The notes under the pieces are model-generated. The model saw only the letters and a list, made by a program, of their open reading frames with translations, was not told the DNA's origin and did not search any database. A stretch of 64,000 bases of DNA from Apoda limacodes (lineage: Eukaryota > Arthropoda > Insecta > Lepidoptera > Limacodidae), in assembly GCA_946406115.1 (NCBI GenBank), contig OX291545.1:13158001-13222000 (forward strand), given 5' to 3'. A program made the position numbers and the translations under genes. Shown here piece after piece: positions 33,238 to 45,191 of this stretch. Positions within the stretch are counted from its first letter, which is position 1. The number at the start of each line of letters is the position of its first letter.

Positions 33238-33622
33238 GGTGCCCAAATCTACCACGCTTTTTTTTATTTTTTTTCTAGCCCCAAAAGTGGGTCCAAGGCA
33301 GGCCCAGACGCGTTTTTATAAATGTCTCCGGTTCTAGATGAGATAAAATAAATTGGCTAGCGGCAAAAGTTGGTCTGTCGTCAACTCTAACGGCCCACCT
33401 AAAAAAATCTATAATCAAAATTTTAGCACTTTTTCGAGGCCCGAATTTTTCAAAGTTAGCTCATTAGTCGGGGTATTGACCAAAACTACAATAGATGGTT
33501 ATTTATTTTTAGGTTATATTGACTTCAGTTAACAAGACCTATTTTTTTTTAATAACTGCATTTTTCGGCCTATAAACTCAATTTTACGATTTTCCGGAAA
33601 TGGTAGATTTTGGCGCCGGAAG
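33238..33622. mobile_element. possible MITE with short inverted ends
   Basis: GGGTGCCCAAATCTACCA near 33238 is opposed by TGGTAGATTTTGGCGCCGG near 33601. They pair at most positions. The interior (AAAAGTGGGTCCAAGGCAGG and beyond) has no coding frame. The target duplication was not resolved. Confidence 0.35.
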
Positions 33623-34700
33623 TGTCGATTGTCAAAAAAAAACAACACAAAAAACAACAGAAAACCACTTAGTTTGATTCATTGTTCTTCGACAAAATGG
33701 GGTGGAACACGAAAAAAAAATAAAAACTTTTGAAGTCCTGATTCCATCGGAACAAAGTTGCAGTTTAAACCTAGCTTACTGTAACTTTCTCTTAAAAATG
33801 AAAATGCAAGTGACGACGGTAATACGAGACAATTTTGTTTGAAACATTTCTGAGCTGAAAATTGCATCGCAGTCCCGTCCCGCGGGCTGTACTCTAACTA
33901 TAAAAACTTTTACTGTCGCATCAGATGTGCCACCCTTGATACAAACTGTATTTACGACCATCGTCCCAGTGAGAAAAATCACACATTCGATTTCTTATCA
34001 CTTTCTAGAAATAAAATTTTATAGTTGGTTCCATTACCTGCAAGCGTGAAACCAAATACATACATATCTTATAATACTCAACAGTGTTTATTTATTTATT
34101 TGTACTTTTGACACGTATTTAAAGGCATGATGGATTTAACTACAGTTCATTTAGAGGTAAAGGTAAATCTACCTAGCTGTTTGGTTGCTATTAACAACTT
34201 AACTCGAAAAAAACACAATATGGTCTTTGCTTTTGCACATTCGGATAAGTTATAAGTCAACTTATGTTAGAAAGTCAATTACGGAATTTCTGTTAAAAAT
34301 TTAAATCTTTTTAAAACACGAACATGGATTCCGTGTTTTCTAATTTCCTATACTTTTCAGAAAAATAGTAATGTTACATTATACGAATATTTTTTAACCA
34401 TCCAACCAAAAGACCAAAGACTGCGCTTGAAGTTAAGTTTCTCAAATAAAATCAATATAATCTCTAACTCTTAAACTGTAACTCCGCAAGTTTTACTAAC
34501 ACAAGGCAATTTCTGAAATCAAAACTAGCCAAGTTAAAATCTGAAGAGTTATCGTATAAAATCTATGATATTGGTTTAACAAAGTTTTTTATTTGCCAAA
34601 AGTTAAATGCTGGTATATACCATCTATATATTTTGTGTAGGTAGTTTATTTTATATACGGTGTTTAGGTACTAATTAGGCACTAAAAAAATATTTTAGTG
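33623..34700. other. noncoding stretch without recognisable features
   Basis: It is AT-rich sequence with short chance frames at 33679 and 33776 on the minus strand. No repeats were recognised. Confidence 0.35.
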
Positions 34701-34705
34701 TCTTA

Positions 34706-35274
34706 GGCGCTGTCCTAATACAACGCGACCATCTCAAGTTCGCGCGACTTTTGGACGTACGACCGAAAAATCAAACATACTAGATGTGAAGGAGTGTCCT
34801 AACTGACGTTCTGACCAAAATGTTTGATTTCGTTGTTTGCGCGGTCGGTCACAGTTCTACGCACCCCTCTCACTTCGCCAATTTGTGATGTGATCGGTCT
34901 CTGGGACAAACGTTAAGATGACTACAAAAATCGTCTAAAGAGTGACAAGTAGTGTATTGCAATATAAATAATATTGTTGCAAGAAATCTAAATACACCGA
35001 GTATCTTTTTTACCTATATTTACTACCTTTATTGGCTTTGAATCAGATTTTCACATAAAGTCAATTCGAATGTCATTTTTTAAATTTAAAAATACATCTC
35101 AAAAATGAACTTGTTAGTAGGGAGGTACCTACTTACCAAAAACTCAAAATTCCTAATTTTTTCGAAACGATGTGCGAAGATAAACAATGTCGGAGGTGGT
35201 CAGCGCGTCTGTGCGATATTCGCATTCCTTGTTCGCGCAATGATCGCGTGGAGGCATTCTATTAGGACAACGCC
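34706..35274. mobile_element. PIF/Harbinger-like MITE with TTA target duplications
   Basis: The ends are GGCGCTGTCCTAATACAACG on the left and, read in reverse on the right, GGCGTTGTCCTAATAGAATG. Each is flanked by TTA (34703-34705 and 35275-35277). A three-base TTA duplication is typical of PIF/Harbinger elements. The 569-bp interior has GTTCGCGCGA and GTTCGCGCAA subterminal blocks and no coding frame, so it is non-autonomous. The superfamily rests on the target site and end size only. Confidence 0.75.
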
Positions 35275-35420
35275 TTAGGATCCTGTCATAATATAGCGCT
35301 GGAATCAACGTGAATGTCACTTAATGATAACGGGTCTACCATTTTGTAATCACCACCTGTAAGTACACAAAAGTAAACAAACCAACCTATAAAACTTCAT
35401 CGAAATTATTTAAGGATTTA

Positions 35421-35475
35421 GAAACGTATTACAAAGAATACGTTTCGGCCATTTGACTACGGAACCCTAAAAGTT
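35421..35475 (-). repeat. hairpin next to the 5' end of an AGGGTTCCGTA repeat
   Basis: A perfect 10-bp stem (GAAACGTATT, loop ACAAAG, AATACGTTTC) at 35421-35446 directly abuts GGCCATTTGACTACGGAACC then CTAAAA. The latter is the reverse complement of the family's start seen at 7285. Only the first 30 or so bases of the repeat remain. Confidence 0.5.
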
Positions 35476-36440
35476 AGACCTACCTGAAGTGAATAGAAAA
35501 TTGTGTTATATGTAACAACAAGTCCACAACTACGTTCGTGGTGAGCAAAAAAAATTTTTATTTATTTATTATTTACTATTTCTCATTGGCATTGATCATT
35601 TGCAAGCGGTGAGCATTTATTTCTGCACAGTTGCGGCAACCAAGCCGCAATCAGATTGCGGGCAGCGCCAGCAGGCGGCCGGCGAACCGATAAGAAGCTC
35701 TGGTACAGCCAGCCTTTTGAACGCTACTTATTGCATTTTATCATGCACAGTACACTCTTGCAGGCTCGATAAATGATAAGCGTTCAAATTCAATTTATAT
35801 TTTAGTGGTTTAGTGTTTGTGGTAGCTATTGAAAATTATTTGTCTGTTAAAATGCTTATTATAATTATTGTCTTACAATAATTTTAAATTGATCAGTATA
35901 AAGTGGTTGTTTTCCCTTTAATATTTGCATCAAACATAAACAGGATTAAGCAAAGATTTTTTTCAATAATTAGCAGAGTGCCAATCAATAATTTCATCAA
36001 AAAAGCCAGAAATTGCATACATTATATATGGATTCTACGTATGCACCAATAACTTTGTCATAACGGTTAACTTTTTAGACGAAATTTTGTGGTTGTAATG
36101 TAACATTTATTATTTAGGTGTTTACAGTATAACCAACTATTCTGACCTTCTGACCTTGTATGTTTGGCTGCTAATAGTAACATAGAGACCCACAGCATGG
36201 AGTATTATCAACCCTTATTTCAGCCACTTACCTCCCTATCTCAGACTCCGGCGACATGTAGCTCTTAAAAACAAAAATAGTATTCTGTAGAGATAAATTT
36301 AACAAAAAACTTTTATTTTCTGTTATTTACTGGAAATTTATTTATTTATTTTTCACTTTTGTGCGGTATAAATCGCACATCATATGCGAGCACCCTAAGC
36401 AAATTGACTTCATAAATTTGAACAGGTATTGATACGTCTT
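35476..36440. other. noncoding stretch with a small GC-rich patch
   Basis: 35630-35710 is GC-rich for this window (GCGGGCAGCGCCAGCAGGCG). Next to it a perfect 10-bp inverted pair TTTGAACGCT/AGCGTTCAAA sits at 35716-35725 and 35779-35788. No gene is recognisable. Confidence 0.35.
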
Positions 36441-36442
36441 AG

Positions 36443-36560
36443 TTTTTTTTTTTTTTTTTTTTATACTACTAAGGTGCCAAACAAACACACGGTCCGCCTG
36501 GTGGTAAGCGGTCACCGTAGCCTATGGACGCTCGTAACTCCGACCCTTCAAAAATCCAAT
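36443..36560 (-). mobile_element. LINE 3' tail fragment
   Basis: A 20-base T-run leads into TATACTACTAAGGTGCC, CGGTCCGCCTGGTGGTAAGC and CCGTAGCCTATGGACGC. This is the reverse complement of the jockey-type LINE's last codons and 3' UTR. Confidence 0.8.
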
Positions 36561-38690
36561 AACTTAATAGTTTCTTTAGTTTGGGATAACAAGCTTACTA
36601 CTTGTGGATTGTCAGCTTTTCTGGTGTTGTAGCACTACTTCCTTCAGCATTAGGAACTGTATATTAATTGATCAAGTTCAGCACTTGACGAAGAGACATT
36701 TATATATTCCGCTAAATAGTCATGAATTCTTCTATTCGCTTCATGTGTAGTCTCGTAAGTTGTCAAGCAAGCTTTTTTCATGAATTAAAACCTAGTTTTA
36801 GCCTTTTATTGTTGGGTTGATAAGTTTACTTCGACCAGCACAAAATCGTCGTAAATATCCACCTTTTCATCGACATTTCACATCATTGCAATCTTCATCT
36901 TACAATTCTTGCTCATTTACAATCTCTTCTTCTAGACATCTATCATCAATTCTATTTTCAGATGCCAAATAATGTGGTCAATCTGAGAGAAGGTAACTTT
37001 AACGATTAACTAGTGACTATAGAAGTGCTAACGAGAAGAATAGGATAATTTGGTACCGTACACGTACGCACATAACTCTAAAAAGCAAGTAAAAACCGTT
37101 ATTTATAAACGGCATGCGAACTTAAAACTAACTTTAATCTCAAGTAGTTAAAACGCAAAATATTAAATATTTTATACAAGCAGGCATTAGTAGAAAACAG
37201 CGCTTTCTGTTAATTCAACAATTTATGTTTATAAATTTCTTTTACCAAAACGGTTAGTAATAATTTATAAAAAGAAGAATACAATACATCATTACTACTG
37301 GTAACATTGTTTGATAGATTAGATAAAGTTCCGAATAAATCAAGAAAGACGCGCCCTGAATCTATTCGGATAATATTCCGAGGAAAGTTAAACTGTATAA
37401 AATGAATAAAAACTTTTCGAGCTATTCATTCGACTGCTATTAATATCAACGTCTTTATAACGTAGTGTATCTCTTTTGTTAAAACTAAAATTTTCTTCCA
37501 TTTTCATAATAATTACATAAGAGCATAACGTTTTATCTCTATGAAACTATTGGCATTGTAAATGCATAATTGGGGGTTGATTATTATGTCCCTGGTCTTT
37601 TATATAAAAACTTAGTGATTTACGAGCCTTGGGACCGTCCCGTAACCAGATTCAATTAATCAAAAGCGATTTTGTGGCATTGGACTTCGCCTGTTTCGCT
37701 GAACTAAAGTGATAGGGAAAAAGGGACTTTCCTTCATGCTATGATGATGTGCGTATGTCAAAAAAATTTACATATTTTTTCACAAAATCTTCAGACAAAA
37801 AATTTGTGTATATCATCACTATCCAGCCTTACACATCTGCTAGACATAGGTTAGGAACAATGCACGCCCAATGCTCCGATTTTTGCTATCTACCTATGTC
37901 GTCGATTCGTTTACTCACTGTAGGTCCAACATTATGATCTCCAATCCTATCTACTGCTTAATATTCCTAAGCACGAAACTATGTTTATTGGTTATTTTAT
38001 TTATGTATGGAGGTCTTTTTAAGTTCTCATTAGAAATCTTATCTCTTACAAAGACCCCCACTATAGATCTGTTCTGTGGATATAGCCCACAGTGACAGAG
38101 ACATGTGTGCAAGTAGGAAGTTGATTAGTAGGTACCAATTGTTGTCTACGTTTAGCCAACCGAATACATACATATTTTTCATTATTTTAAGTGACGAAGA
38201 TAAGTACGCATGTAGTTTTAATGGCGTTTAGTTACTTAATTCTCAAGGTCTGGCGGTTTATTTGCTAACTTAACAAACGAGTTCTCGCTTAAAACGCTTT
38301 TCTATTTTAAACGATTGATCGCGGTAACAAAACTGACACTCAACTCGACCACAGTCCTACTGATACCATTCGTTTCAATTCCCACTTTCATTTTATTTTC
38401 ATCCCTGAAACTTTGTCTAACATGAAACAGGAATTAAACCAGTTAACACACATCGCCGGCTATAATAGCGTTCTCCATTGTCAGTAGCTAACTGGGACGG
38501 CGCGAATATAGAACGAAGCTCGGTTTATTTCTCCTAGCGCCTACTTCAAATAAATAGTATTTTATTGTTTGAAGCTTGCTTTTTTTTTAAAAGACAGGAT
38601 TGGTCTAGCATATCTTGAATTATTTCTATACGTAAACTGCATTAGGTAGGGTTACTTATAGTTTTTGTATCTGATCATGAAGGTCCTTAG
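36561..38690. other. noncoding stretch without recognisable features
   Basis: It is AT-rich with short unrecognised frames at 37749 and 37871. No repeat family was matched. Confidence 0.35.
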
Positions 38691-38693
38691 ATA

Positions 38694-39437
38694 ATTTTTT
38701 TTTTATTTATTTAACTCTTATAGTACATTATAATTTTAGTGTAAAATTAACAAATTGATACTTATGTACTAAGGTGGACTTATCGCATAATACGATTTCT
38801 TCCAGCCAACCTTAGGGTATTTCCGAAAAAGGGTTAATTTAAATTTAAGTAGGTAGAGTCCAAACGAAAAGAAAAAAAAAGAAAACCATAAATAAAATAA
38901 TTCCAAGTATATGCACATACATAAATACACCATTATTGCATAAACATACTTATATAGGTACTCATAAATACATACATAAAATATATAATACATAATAAAT
39001 ATACATTAAATGAGTAGGTATGTGTCATCAAATTTGCAATGATCGAAGAAAGAAGGATTTTAAGTTAGTTTTGAAAATATGATTTGACGCTGCCAACCAA
39101 ATGTCGGAAGGTAGATTGTTCCACAGCAGAGCTGCTTTCACAGCAAATGATTTGCCATAAAAGGTAGTGGAGTGGGGTGGAATAGTTAAAGTTCGTTCTT
39201 TCTTTGACCTTAATATCATACTTTGTGAAGTATTAGACTGGTATTTAAAGAGCTCCTGCAAGCAGCAGGGTGCAGAGGGATTATTAAGGACAGTATACAA
39301 AAGAGTGAGAATGTGAGTATTCTTGCGAAGTCGAATTGAGAGCCACTTGAGCTCAGTACGAAACTCTGAAATGTGATCGTATTTCCGTAATCCGAAAATG
39401 AATCAGATACATAAATTTTGGATGTACCTGATCAAAA
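38694..39437 (-). mobile_element. 5'-truncated LINE: C-terminal RT and 3' UTR
   Basis: Read on the minus strand, the element runs from a coding remnant (39437 down to 39028) through a 3' UTR containing AGGTTGGCTGGAAGAAATCG and a TAAGTCCACCTT stretch, and ends in an A-run (the T-run at 38694-38703). I recognise this UTR as that of a common lepidopteran LINE. It is a different family from the jockey-type copy at 7502. Confidence 0.7.
39028..39437 (-). pseudogene. C-terminal end of a LINE reverse transcriptase
   Basis: The frame reads FIFGLRKYDH, then KWLSIRLRKNTHILTLLYTV, SFAVKAALLWNNLPSDIW and LKSFFLRSLQI before its stop. IRFIFGLRKYDH and the ALLWNNLP box are hallmarks of the region after the polymerase domain in LINE ORF2 proteins. 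The catalytic YADD part is missing because the copy is 5'-truncated, and at least one stop lies near 39410. It has no function by itself. Confidence 0.75.
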
Positions 39438-41280
39438 AAGTTAATGAATATAATAAATACACCTAGGTTATAAACTAGGCAAATGTGAATTGGACTCGCA
39501 AACTGCGGGTTTCGTGCAACTAAAGTGTAATTTTAAAAGTTTTCTCTTATTATTCCATACTTAATAAGTAATTTATTCCACAATTACGTTAAGAATGTCC
39601 TTTCGGTTTTTGTATAATAATTTAAAATTTTAAGGTTTCTTTTTTATTTTTCGCCGAAAATCTCATTTAATGGTTTGACTTACTTTAATTGCAATCGACG
39701 CCAAACTTTTTTTTTTGTTTTTTTGGCATAAAATTTAATGAACAAAAAAAACCTAAAAAGCTAATGCACAAGACAAAAGTAAATTTAAATATATGCCTTT
39801 ATCAATCATCCAAATGCTATAAATCGAGTTATAGATCCAGCTGCTATAAAAATTGCACAAAAGTACAACTAGCTAGAGCCAAACTCTAACTCTTTACTCG
39901 AACGAAATCACAACTCCAATTCTCTGAATTACACTAATTTACACATCATAGTTTAACTATTGTCCAAGAAATCTGGGTGCCCTATTTACTTGATATTACT
40001 GAAACCGTGAACTAAACTTGCCCCTACATTATACGCAAACCTACAAACCATTATCTTTATTCCCAATATCCTCATCATAACGTTATCGACACGGTTTACG
40101 CTCGAAGATAATGGAAACAAAAAAGAAAAGCTTTAAGAATAATTTTATAAGTAAGCCATATATTTTTTTCGTTACTTTAATTAAAATGTAAGGAGGAAAT
40201 TATTTTTATCTGTTACTTAATGATTTTAAACCTTCACGACTTTAGGAAAATAAAATTTTTATTTCAGGATAGGTAAATTTAAATTTAAATTAAATTTTAG
40301 GTAAATATATATAAAGGTTAATTCGCATATAAATTTTATATCAGAAGGCATTTATAATATTTTTTTCGGTAATCATAATATGAATAAATATTTCATTGTC
40401 TTTGACTTGTATATATTAAAACTTTTCATCAATTTTAATTAAGCAATATAAGCAATTAAGTTATCGCGTGAATAAACACACATGTGGTTCTATTTTATCT
40501 AATTCATGTCAGTTCCACATACATTAGGTAAATAGGTACCCATTGTGGTTTAGTGGTTAGTTAGTGGTTTCGTGCTCAAAGGCCACCAATATTAACTGTT
40601 TTTTTCTATGTAAGCTCATGAGCGTGGTGTCGTTGGATAGGTCATTTGAAAATCGCTACTGGAACGGAAGAACCTAAACTCAATACTTGGCCGGTTTATA
40701 AGCTATTAAGTTTATTAGACCCTTTGTTACTAAGATCTCAACTACACCATCATTTAATAAGCTGTAATAATATACATACACCCAATAAACTCTAATAAAT
40801 GTTAAAAATATTGATTATATAGTTCGAAGTACTAGGGAAGTAATAAGGGCGCACCAATTAAACCATCTAGCCCTTACCTATATATAATTAAAAATTTAAG
40901 ATTTTATTAGTACTATTTTTTTTTATTTATTTATTTATAAAGCATTTATTTTTGCTGCCCTATTTGCGTAGAACGTAAATAGTGAAGTTTAGATAGTACT
41001 GAACATAAAAAAAGTAAAACTTATTCTTAATTTTAAAGCCATTAGACCTAAAACGTGGTGCAGTGTGTCGGTTTACATAGGGCCTCCCCAGCCTTCAAAG
41101 GATGTCCCTACAATGCTTTATCCAAACTGCGAAACAGTTTGTCGGCAGTAGTTCTTGTATTAGCCTTCTATACATTATGTTTTATATTTTATATAATGAT
41201 GTATTCTGACTGAATGAACAACATGAGACTGAAAAAGAATATAAGAAAATGACTAAGTAACTATTAATAAAGAATATCGG
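39438..41280. other. noncoding stretch
   Basis: AT-rich. AACCTAAACTC...ACTTGGCCGGTTTAT at 40670-40697 is probably a short AGGGTTCCGTA-family tail. No genes were recognised. Confidence 0.35.
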
Positions 41281-41308
41281 ACACACACACACACACACAT
41301 ACATACAC
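41281..41308 (+). repeat. CA/CATA microsatellite
   Basis: An uninterrupted AC run leads into ACATACATACAC. Confidence 0.85.
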
Positions 41309-42374
41309 AAAAAAAACACACTATTCAATAGGTAGTATCATTACCTATTGCGTAACAATTGCGACACGGACCTTTCTTACTCAACGGTACTAGAGAAGGT
41401 ATGCTGCGAATACATAAAAATGTAAAAACATTTAATTTATCGTCCTCTGACAGTCTAATACTATCCAGAGACCAATAAAATAAATGATTTTTCCCATAAA
41501 ATATTTTTAAAATTAGCGTTTCGGGTCTCACAGTCTCTTCGAAATAATTTATCTGTGTGAAAGGTTCAATCGTTCAGAACTTTGTGTAACACACTTTGTA
41601 GGCAATAAATATTTTATTACAGCCACAGGTGCGGTGTGAAAAGGCGCAATTCTGGATGGTCGTAAACGGGTTTTATGGATCGTGACGTATCAAGAGCAGT
41701 TGTCATCGGATACTAAGTCTACATCAGACCCTCTTTCAACCAATTCACTCTTCGATCGACACTGACGCAAGCTTTATTGGGGCATGGTTCCGTATCAATC
41801 AGTGGGGCTATTATGTAACAGCACTTAGGACTTGAATTTTGTGTGAAGTTGTCGCCACAAAACCAATTCATGAACCTTATCTAAATACGAGTATAATGAT
41901 TTTCACCTCATCCTGTACCTTCATTCACTGTTGAACGGCATACCCCTCATCATATGTTTTCTCAGTGGCCAGCCTTGAGTCCCCTGCATCAAGTGGCTTG
42001 CTGTAGCCCGTACCAGGTATCTACCACCTGGTAAGAGGTCAGCCTACGATGCGTCTACCATTCTCTGGTTGCCACTCAAAAACTTTTCTACTTTTCTGTT
42101 AATTCCAGCATCGTGCTGAAACTACCGAACGCGTTATTTGATAGGTAAATGAGTCGATCCCTTCAATCGATCCTGCTAATGTTCGAACTACAAAATTCTA
42201 CTGGCCTCAACTACTTGTGCATTAAAAATTACAAAGGAGGGATCAAAACGGCACTAAAGTTATCGTCGAACGAAATAACAAAGTTACAAAGATACAAACA
42301 CCGCAGTACCTCATCACTTAGAGACCTCACTTGCTTCGCACTTCGCTTGCTCAGTAAATAAGGAATGTGCCTCT

Positions 42375-42420
42375 ATATAACACGTAGTTTGTAAGACATA
42401 GCGAAGCTATGGTCATGATT
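42375..42420 (+). repeat. 46-bp direct repeat, left copy
   Basis: ACACGTAGTTTGTAAGACA, then TAGCGAAGCTATGGTCATGA, matches 42554-42599 at about 41 of 46 positions. The two copies bracket the 5S-derived SINE. Confidence 0.75.
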
Positions 42421-42540
42421 GTGTGCTGCTAAGCGGTCCCCCGTCCAAGTACTGACCAAGCCCGACTTTGAATAACTTCAAATATCGTTTCCAACAAATA
42501 AATGTGTCACTGTTTCACTTACCTAATCAAAAACAATGAA
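42421..42540 (-). mobile_element. 5S-rRNA-derived SINE, tailless copy
   Basis: On the minus strand it has the leader TTTATTTGTTGGAAACGATA, the 5S-like GAAGTTATTCAAAGTCGGGC, then TTGGTCAGTACTTGGACGGG and GGACCGCTTAGCAGCACAC. Leader and head match 19823-19920. The CTTGGCCGGTTTTT tail is missing, since the 46-bp direct repeat begins right after the head. Confidence 0.7.
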
Positions 42541-42553
42541 GCAATGCTTGTCC

Positions 42554-42599
42554 ATAGAACACGTAGTTTGTAGAAAATAGCGAAGCTATGATCATGATT
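42554..42599 (+). repeat. 46-bp direct repeat, right copy
   Basis: It reads ACACGTAGTTTGTAGAAAA then TAGCGAAGCTATGATCATGA. See the left copy at 42375. Confidence 0.75.
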
Positions 42600-43702
42600 A
42601 CGGTAATAATAGAACATAGACCTTAACAACAAGTTAGTTAATTGATCTGGCAACAGATTGTTCCTTTATATGGGGCGCCGGGATTTGTGTCAATGGGTCT
42701 CTCGCCTTCCTCAACTCAGTCGACCTCATTCGCTTTAATTGCTTTAACTTTTTAAATAAGAAGTAATGAATATGATATATTATGTTGCTAAAGTTTGGTT
42801 CGTAGTGTAAATTAACCATTTTGTAACTGGAATTGTTTTTTGTTTACCTGTAGCTACCTTAATTTAATATATTTTTATCATTTCTGCATGAAAAAGTACA
42901 TTTTCTTTACTGATTAGTGTGGAAAAAATACCTTCTTTTCAACAAGGGTTATAATAAAATTTTAATTTAGACTCAGCACAAAAGAAAAATTAGGTTTCAT
43001 TTCAGAACACATGTGGCAATAATCCTAGGTAGTTCCATAACGCTATAGAACGTTATCTGAAAGTCAACTAAAGATCGTAATAATTTTGGCGGTTATAGTG
43101 ACAATTTGGAACCGATAAAAACGATAGCCAAGTTGCAGTCCAAAAAAAAAAAAGAAAATGAAATCACCTAGGCCTTTCAAGGCCGTAACAAGGACGTTAG
43201 CTTAAAAGTGAACTGTACTAGACAATTATTACCCGACAAAGATTAATTCATTAGGAACAGTGGCTGGTTGACTACAAAACTGCCTTTTATTCAAATAAAA
43301 AAAATTTTTGATATGAAAATGTCGGTTATTTTTTACAGTTATAATGCATGCACCATTACGTAAAAATTTACTTCAATAAATTTTAAAACAAATAAAACTT
43401 ACATATATTATATTTCTTAACGATGTTGTGCTAGTTTATGGATTAAGCGCGGATTATTTTCCAATGTATACTTTAAAAATTTTAATCAATGTTTCACTTT
43501 TCAGAAACTCACATATTTTATTCACGATACGATATTTCTGTTTTATTTACTCTATTTGCAAGTAATGAAATAATTTTATTTAATTTTATTTATTGAAAGC
43601 GTTGGGTTTGCATTATAAAATAAATATGAAACAGTGTACTCACAAAATTTTAATTGTTAGTTAAACACGTTTTACGGAATGAAATGAAAACTATTGTTTC
43701 AG

Positions 43703-43761
43703 GTATTTGGAATGACACGAGGTTTTCAACAACATTTGCAGCCAACCGACCGAATGTCTTG
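43703..43761 (+). other. candidate 59-base internal exon of a host gene
   Basis: The segment is preceded by a good splice acceptor (CTATTGTTTCAG ending at 43702) and followed by a consensus donor (GTAAGT at 43762). Read in the frame that takes one base from an upstream exon, it encodes G-IWNDTRFSTTFAANRPNVL with no stop and ordinary amino-acid usage. I do not recognise the protein. No neighbouring exon was found, and a chance match in 64 kb is quite possible. Confidence 0.25.
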
Positions 43762-43789
43762 GTAAGTACTTGGTAAATAGTCTATCTGT

Positions 43790-44290
43790 ATATATAATAG
43801 AAGAAACTTACTGACTGACTGACTGATTTTATGACATATCAACGCACAGCCCAAACCGTTGAACCTATATATATATCTAGGAACTGCAAATTTTACATGT
43901 GGGTTTCTAACTTGACGTAGGGCTCCACTAAAAAAAAATCTAGATTTTGGAACATTTACTTATTTAAATGGGGGTTGGAAGTTTGTACGGAAATCCGTCA
44001 ATTTTGCGAAGCCTGCATAAAAATTGGTATTTTAGTTTTAGGTTAAAAGTTAAGATGAATTTTTAAGATAAGCATTTGCAGCTAGATGAGGAATGAGCTG
44101 GTTTTTATGGTAGCCCCTTTAAATATTAATTTTATTCTGTTTTTTAGTAGTTGTTGTTATAGCGGCAACAGAAATACGTAGAATCATCTGTGCAAATTTT
44201 AACTGTCTAAATGTCACGGTTCATGAGATACAGACGGACGGACAACTAAGTCCTAGCCTTCCCTTTTAGGTAAGGAACCCTAAAAAAAGA
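43790..44290 (-). repeat. AGGGTTCCGTA-family repeat joined to a second repeat
   Basis: From 44290 down, the minus strand starts AGGGTTCCTTACC, carries GTCCGTCCGTCTG, CTCATGAACCGTGACATTTA and TTGCCGCTATAACAACAAC (the common family body), and later passes into GTTCAACGGTTTGGGCTGTG and a CAGTCAGTCAGTCAG run near 43810. The latter blocks look like the start of a different dispersed repeat, so the unit may be composite. Confidence 0.5.
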
Positions 44291-44324
44291 CTCCTTAAAG
44301 TTTGTAAAAAATATTGTATAGTAC

Positions 44325-44565
44325 TGTACTATACTGTTGGGACACGGCCTACCCTCACCTCACCCACCTAGGGTAGATTGTAGATTTACATACGTACGTC
44401 ATTTTTTTGACGTTGATATACAGGTTTCCTCACGATGTTTTTCTTAACTGAAAGGTTGGTAGAGTAAATAATCAAGTCTATGAGAAATTAAGAAAAAGAT
44501 CATTGATACACGCCGGGCTCAAACTTCCGCTCCTGCAAACGTGAGGCGAAAAGCCGAGGCTACCT
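44325..44565 (-). repeat. dispersed repeat (same family as 63370-63670)
   Basis: On the minus strand it shares AGGAAACCTGTATATCAACG, a GGGTAGGCCGTGTCCCAAC end and TTTCTCATAGACTTG with the copies at 16215 and 63370. Confidence 0.55.
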
Positions 44566-44640
44566 CAGACTAGGGCCTTACTCGTACTTCATGGGATCAT
44601 ATAAAATAAATATTTACATATAATTTATGTAAGTCGATTT

Positions 44641-44659
44641 AATAATAATAATAATAATC
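44641..44659 (+). repeat. AAT microsatellite
   Basis: Six AAT units in a row. Confidence 0.85.
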
Positions 44660-45166
44660 TTTATTTGTGCATCACGAGTATTTACATTACTATGCAGTTG
44701 CAGAGTTCTAGGTCTTGACGATCTGTTACATTGGTATATTAGTATTGATATGTATTTTACTTTAGGGAAGCTCTGTCCCCTACCATAGGAAAACCTGTAT
44801 AAGTAGGGTTAAAGTCATTCTCTTTATTTACAAAATAGACTATTATTATTACAATTACATCCCTATATACATGTATATGTATATGTGATACATGTATTGC
44901 ATTTTTATATTATGATGCATATAAGAATAACTAGTTGTTTTATGCATGAACGTTGTGGGCTGAACATATGTAATAGCACTCTTCTTTTATTAGAAAAAAA
45001 ATAAATATTATTGGATTTGGGGGTAAGGATAAGGCCCTTGCTTTGGCATCTCTTTACATTTACACCAAAATTTAGCTAGAGCATTTTGGACAACATTATT
45101 ATCATAATCTACGTTTGTGGACAAGAAATACTTATAATATTCCTACATTTAATTAATTTAATGAAA

Positions 45167-45191
45167 ACTGTGGTTACTAATTAACCACAGT
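45167..45191. repeat. perfect 10-bp hairpin
   Basis: ACTGTGGTTA, loop CTAAT, TAACCACAGT. A further ACTGTGGTTAAT occurs at about 45222, so the arm sequence appears three times within 70 bp. Confidence 0.7.
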
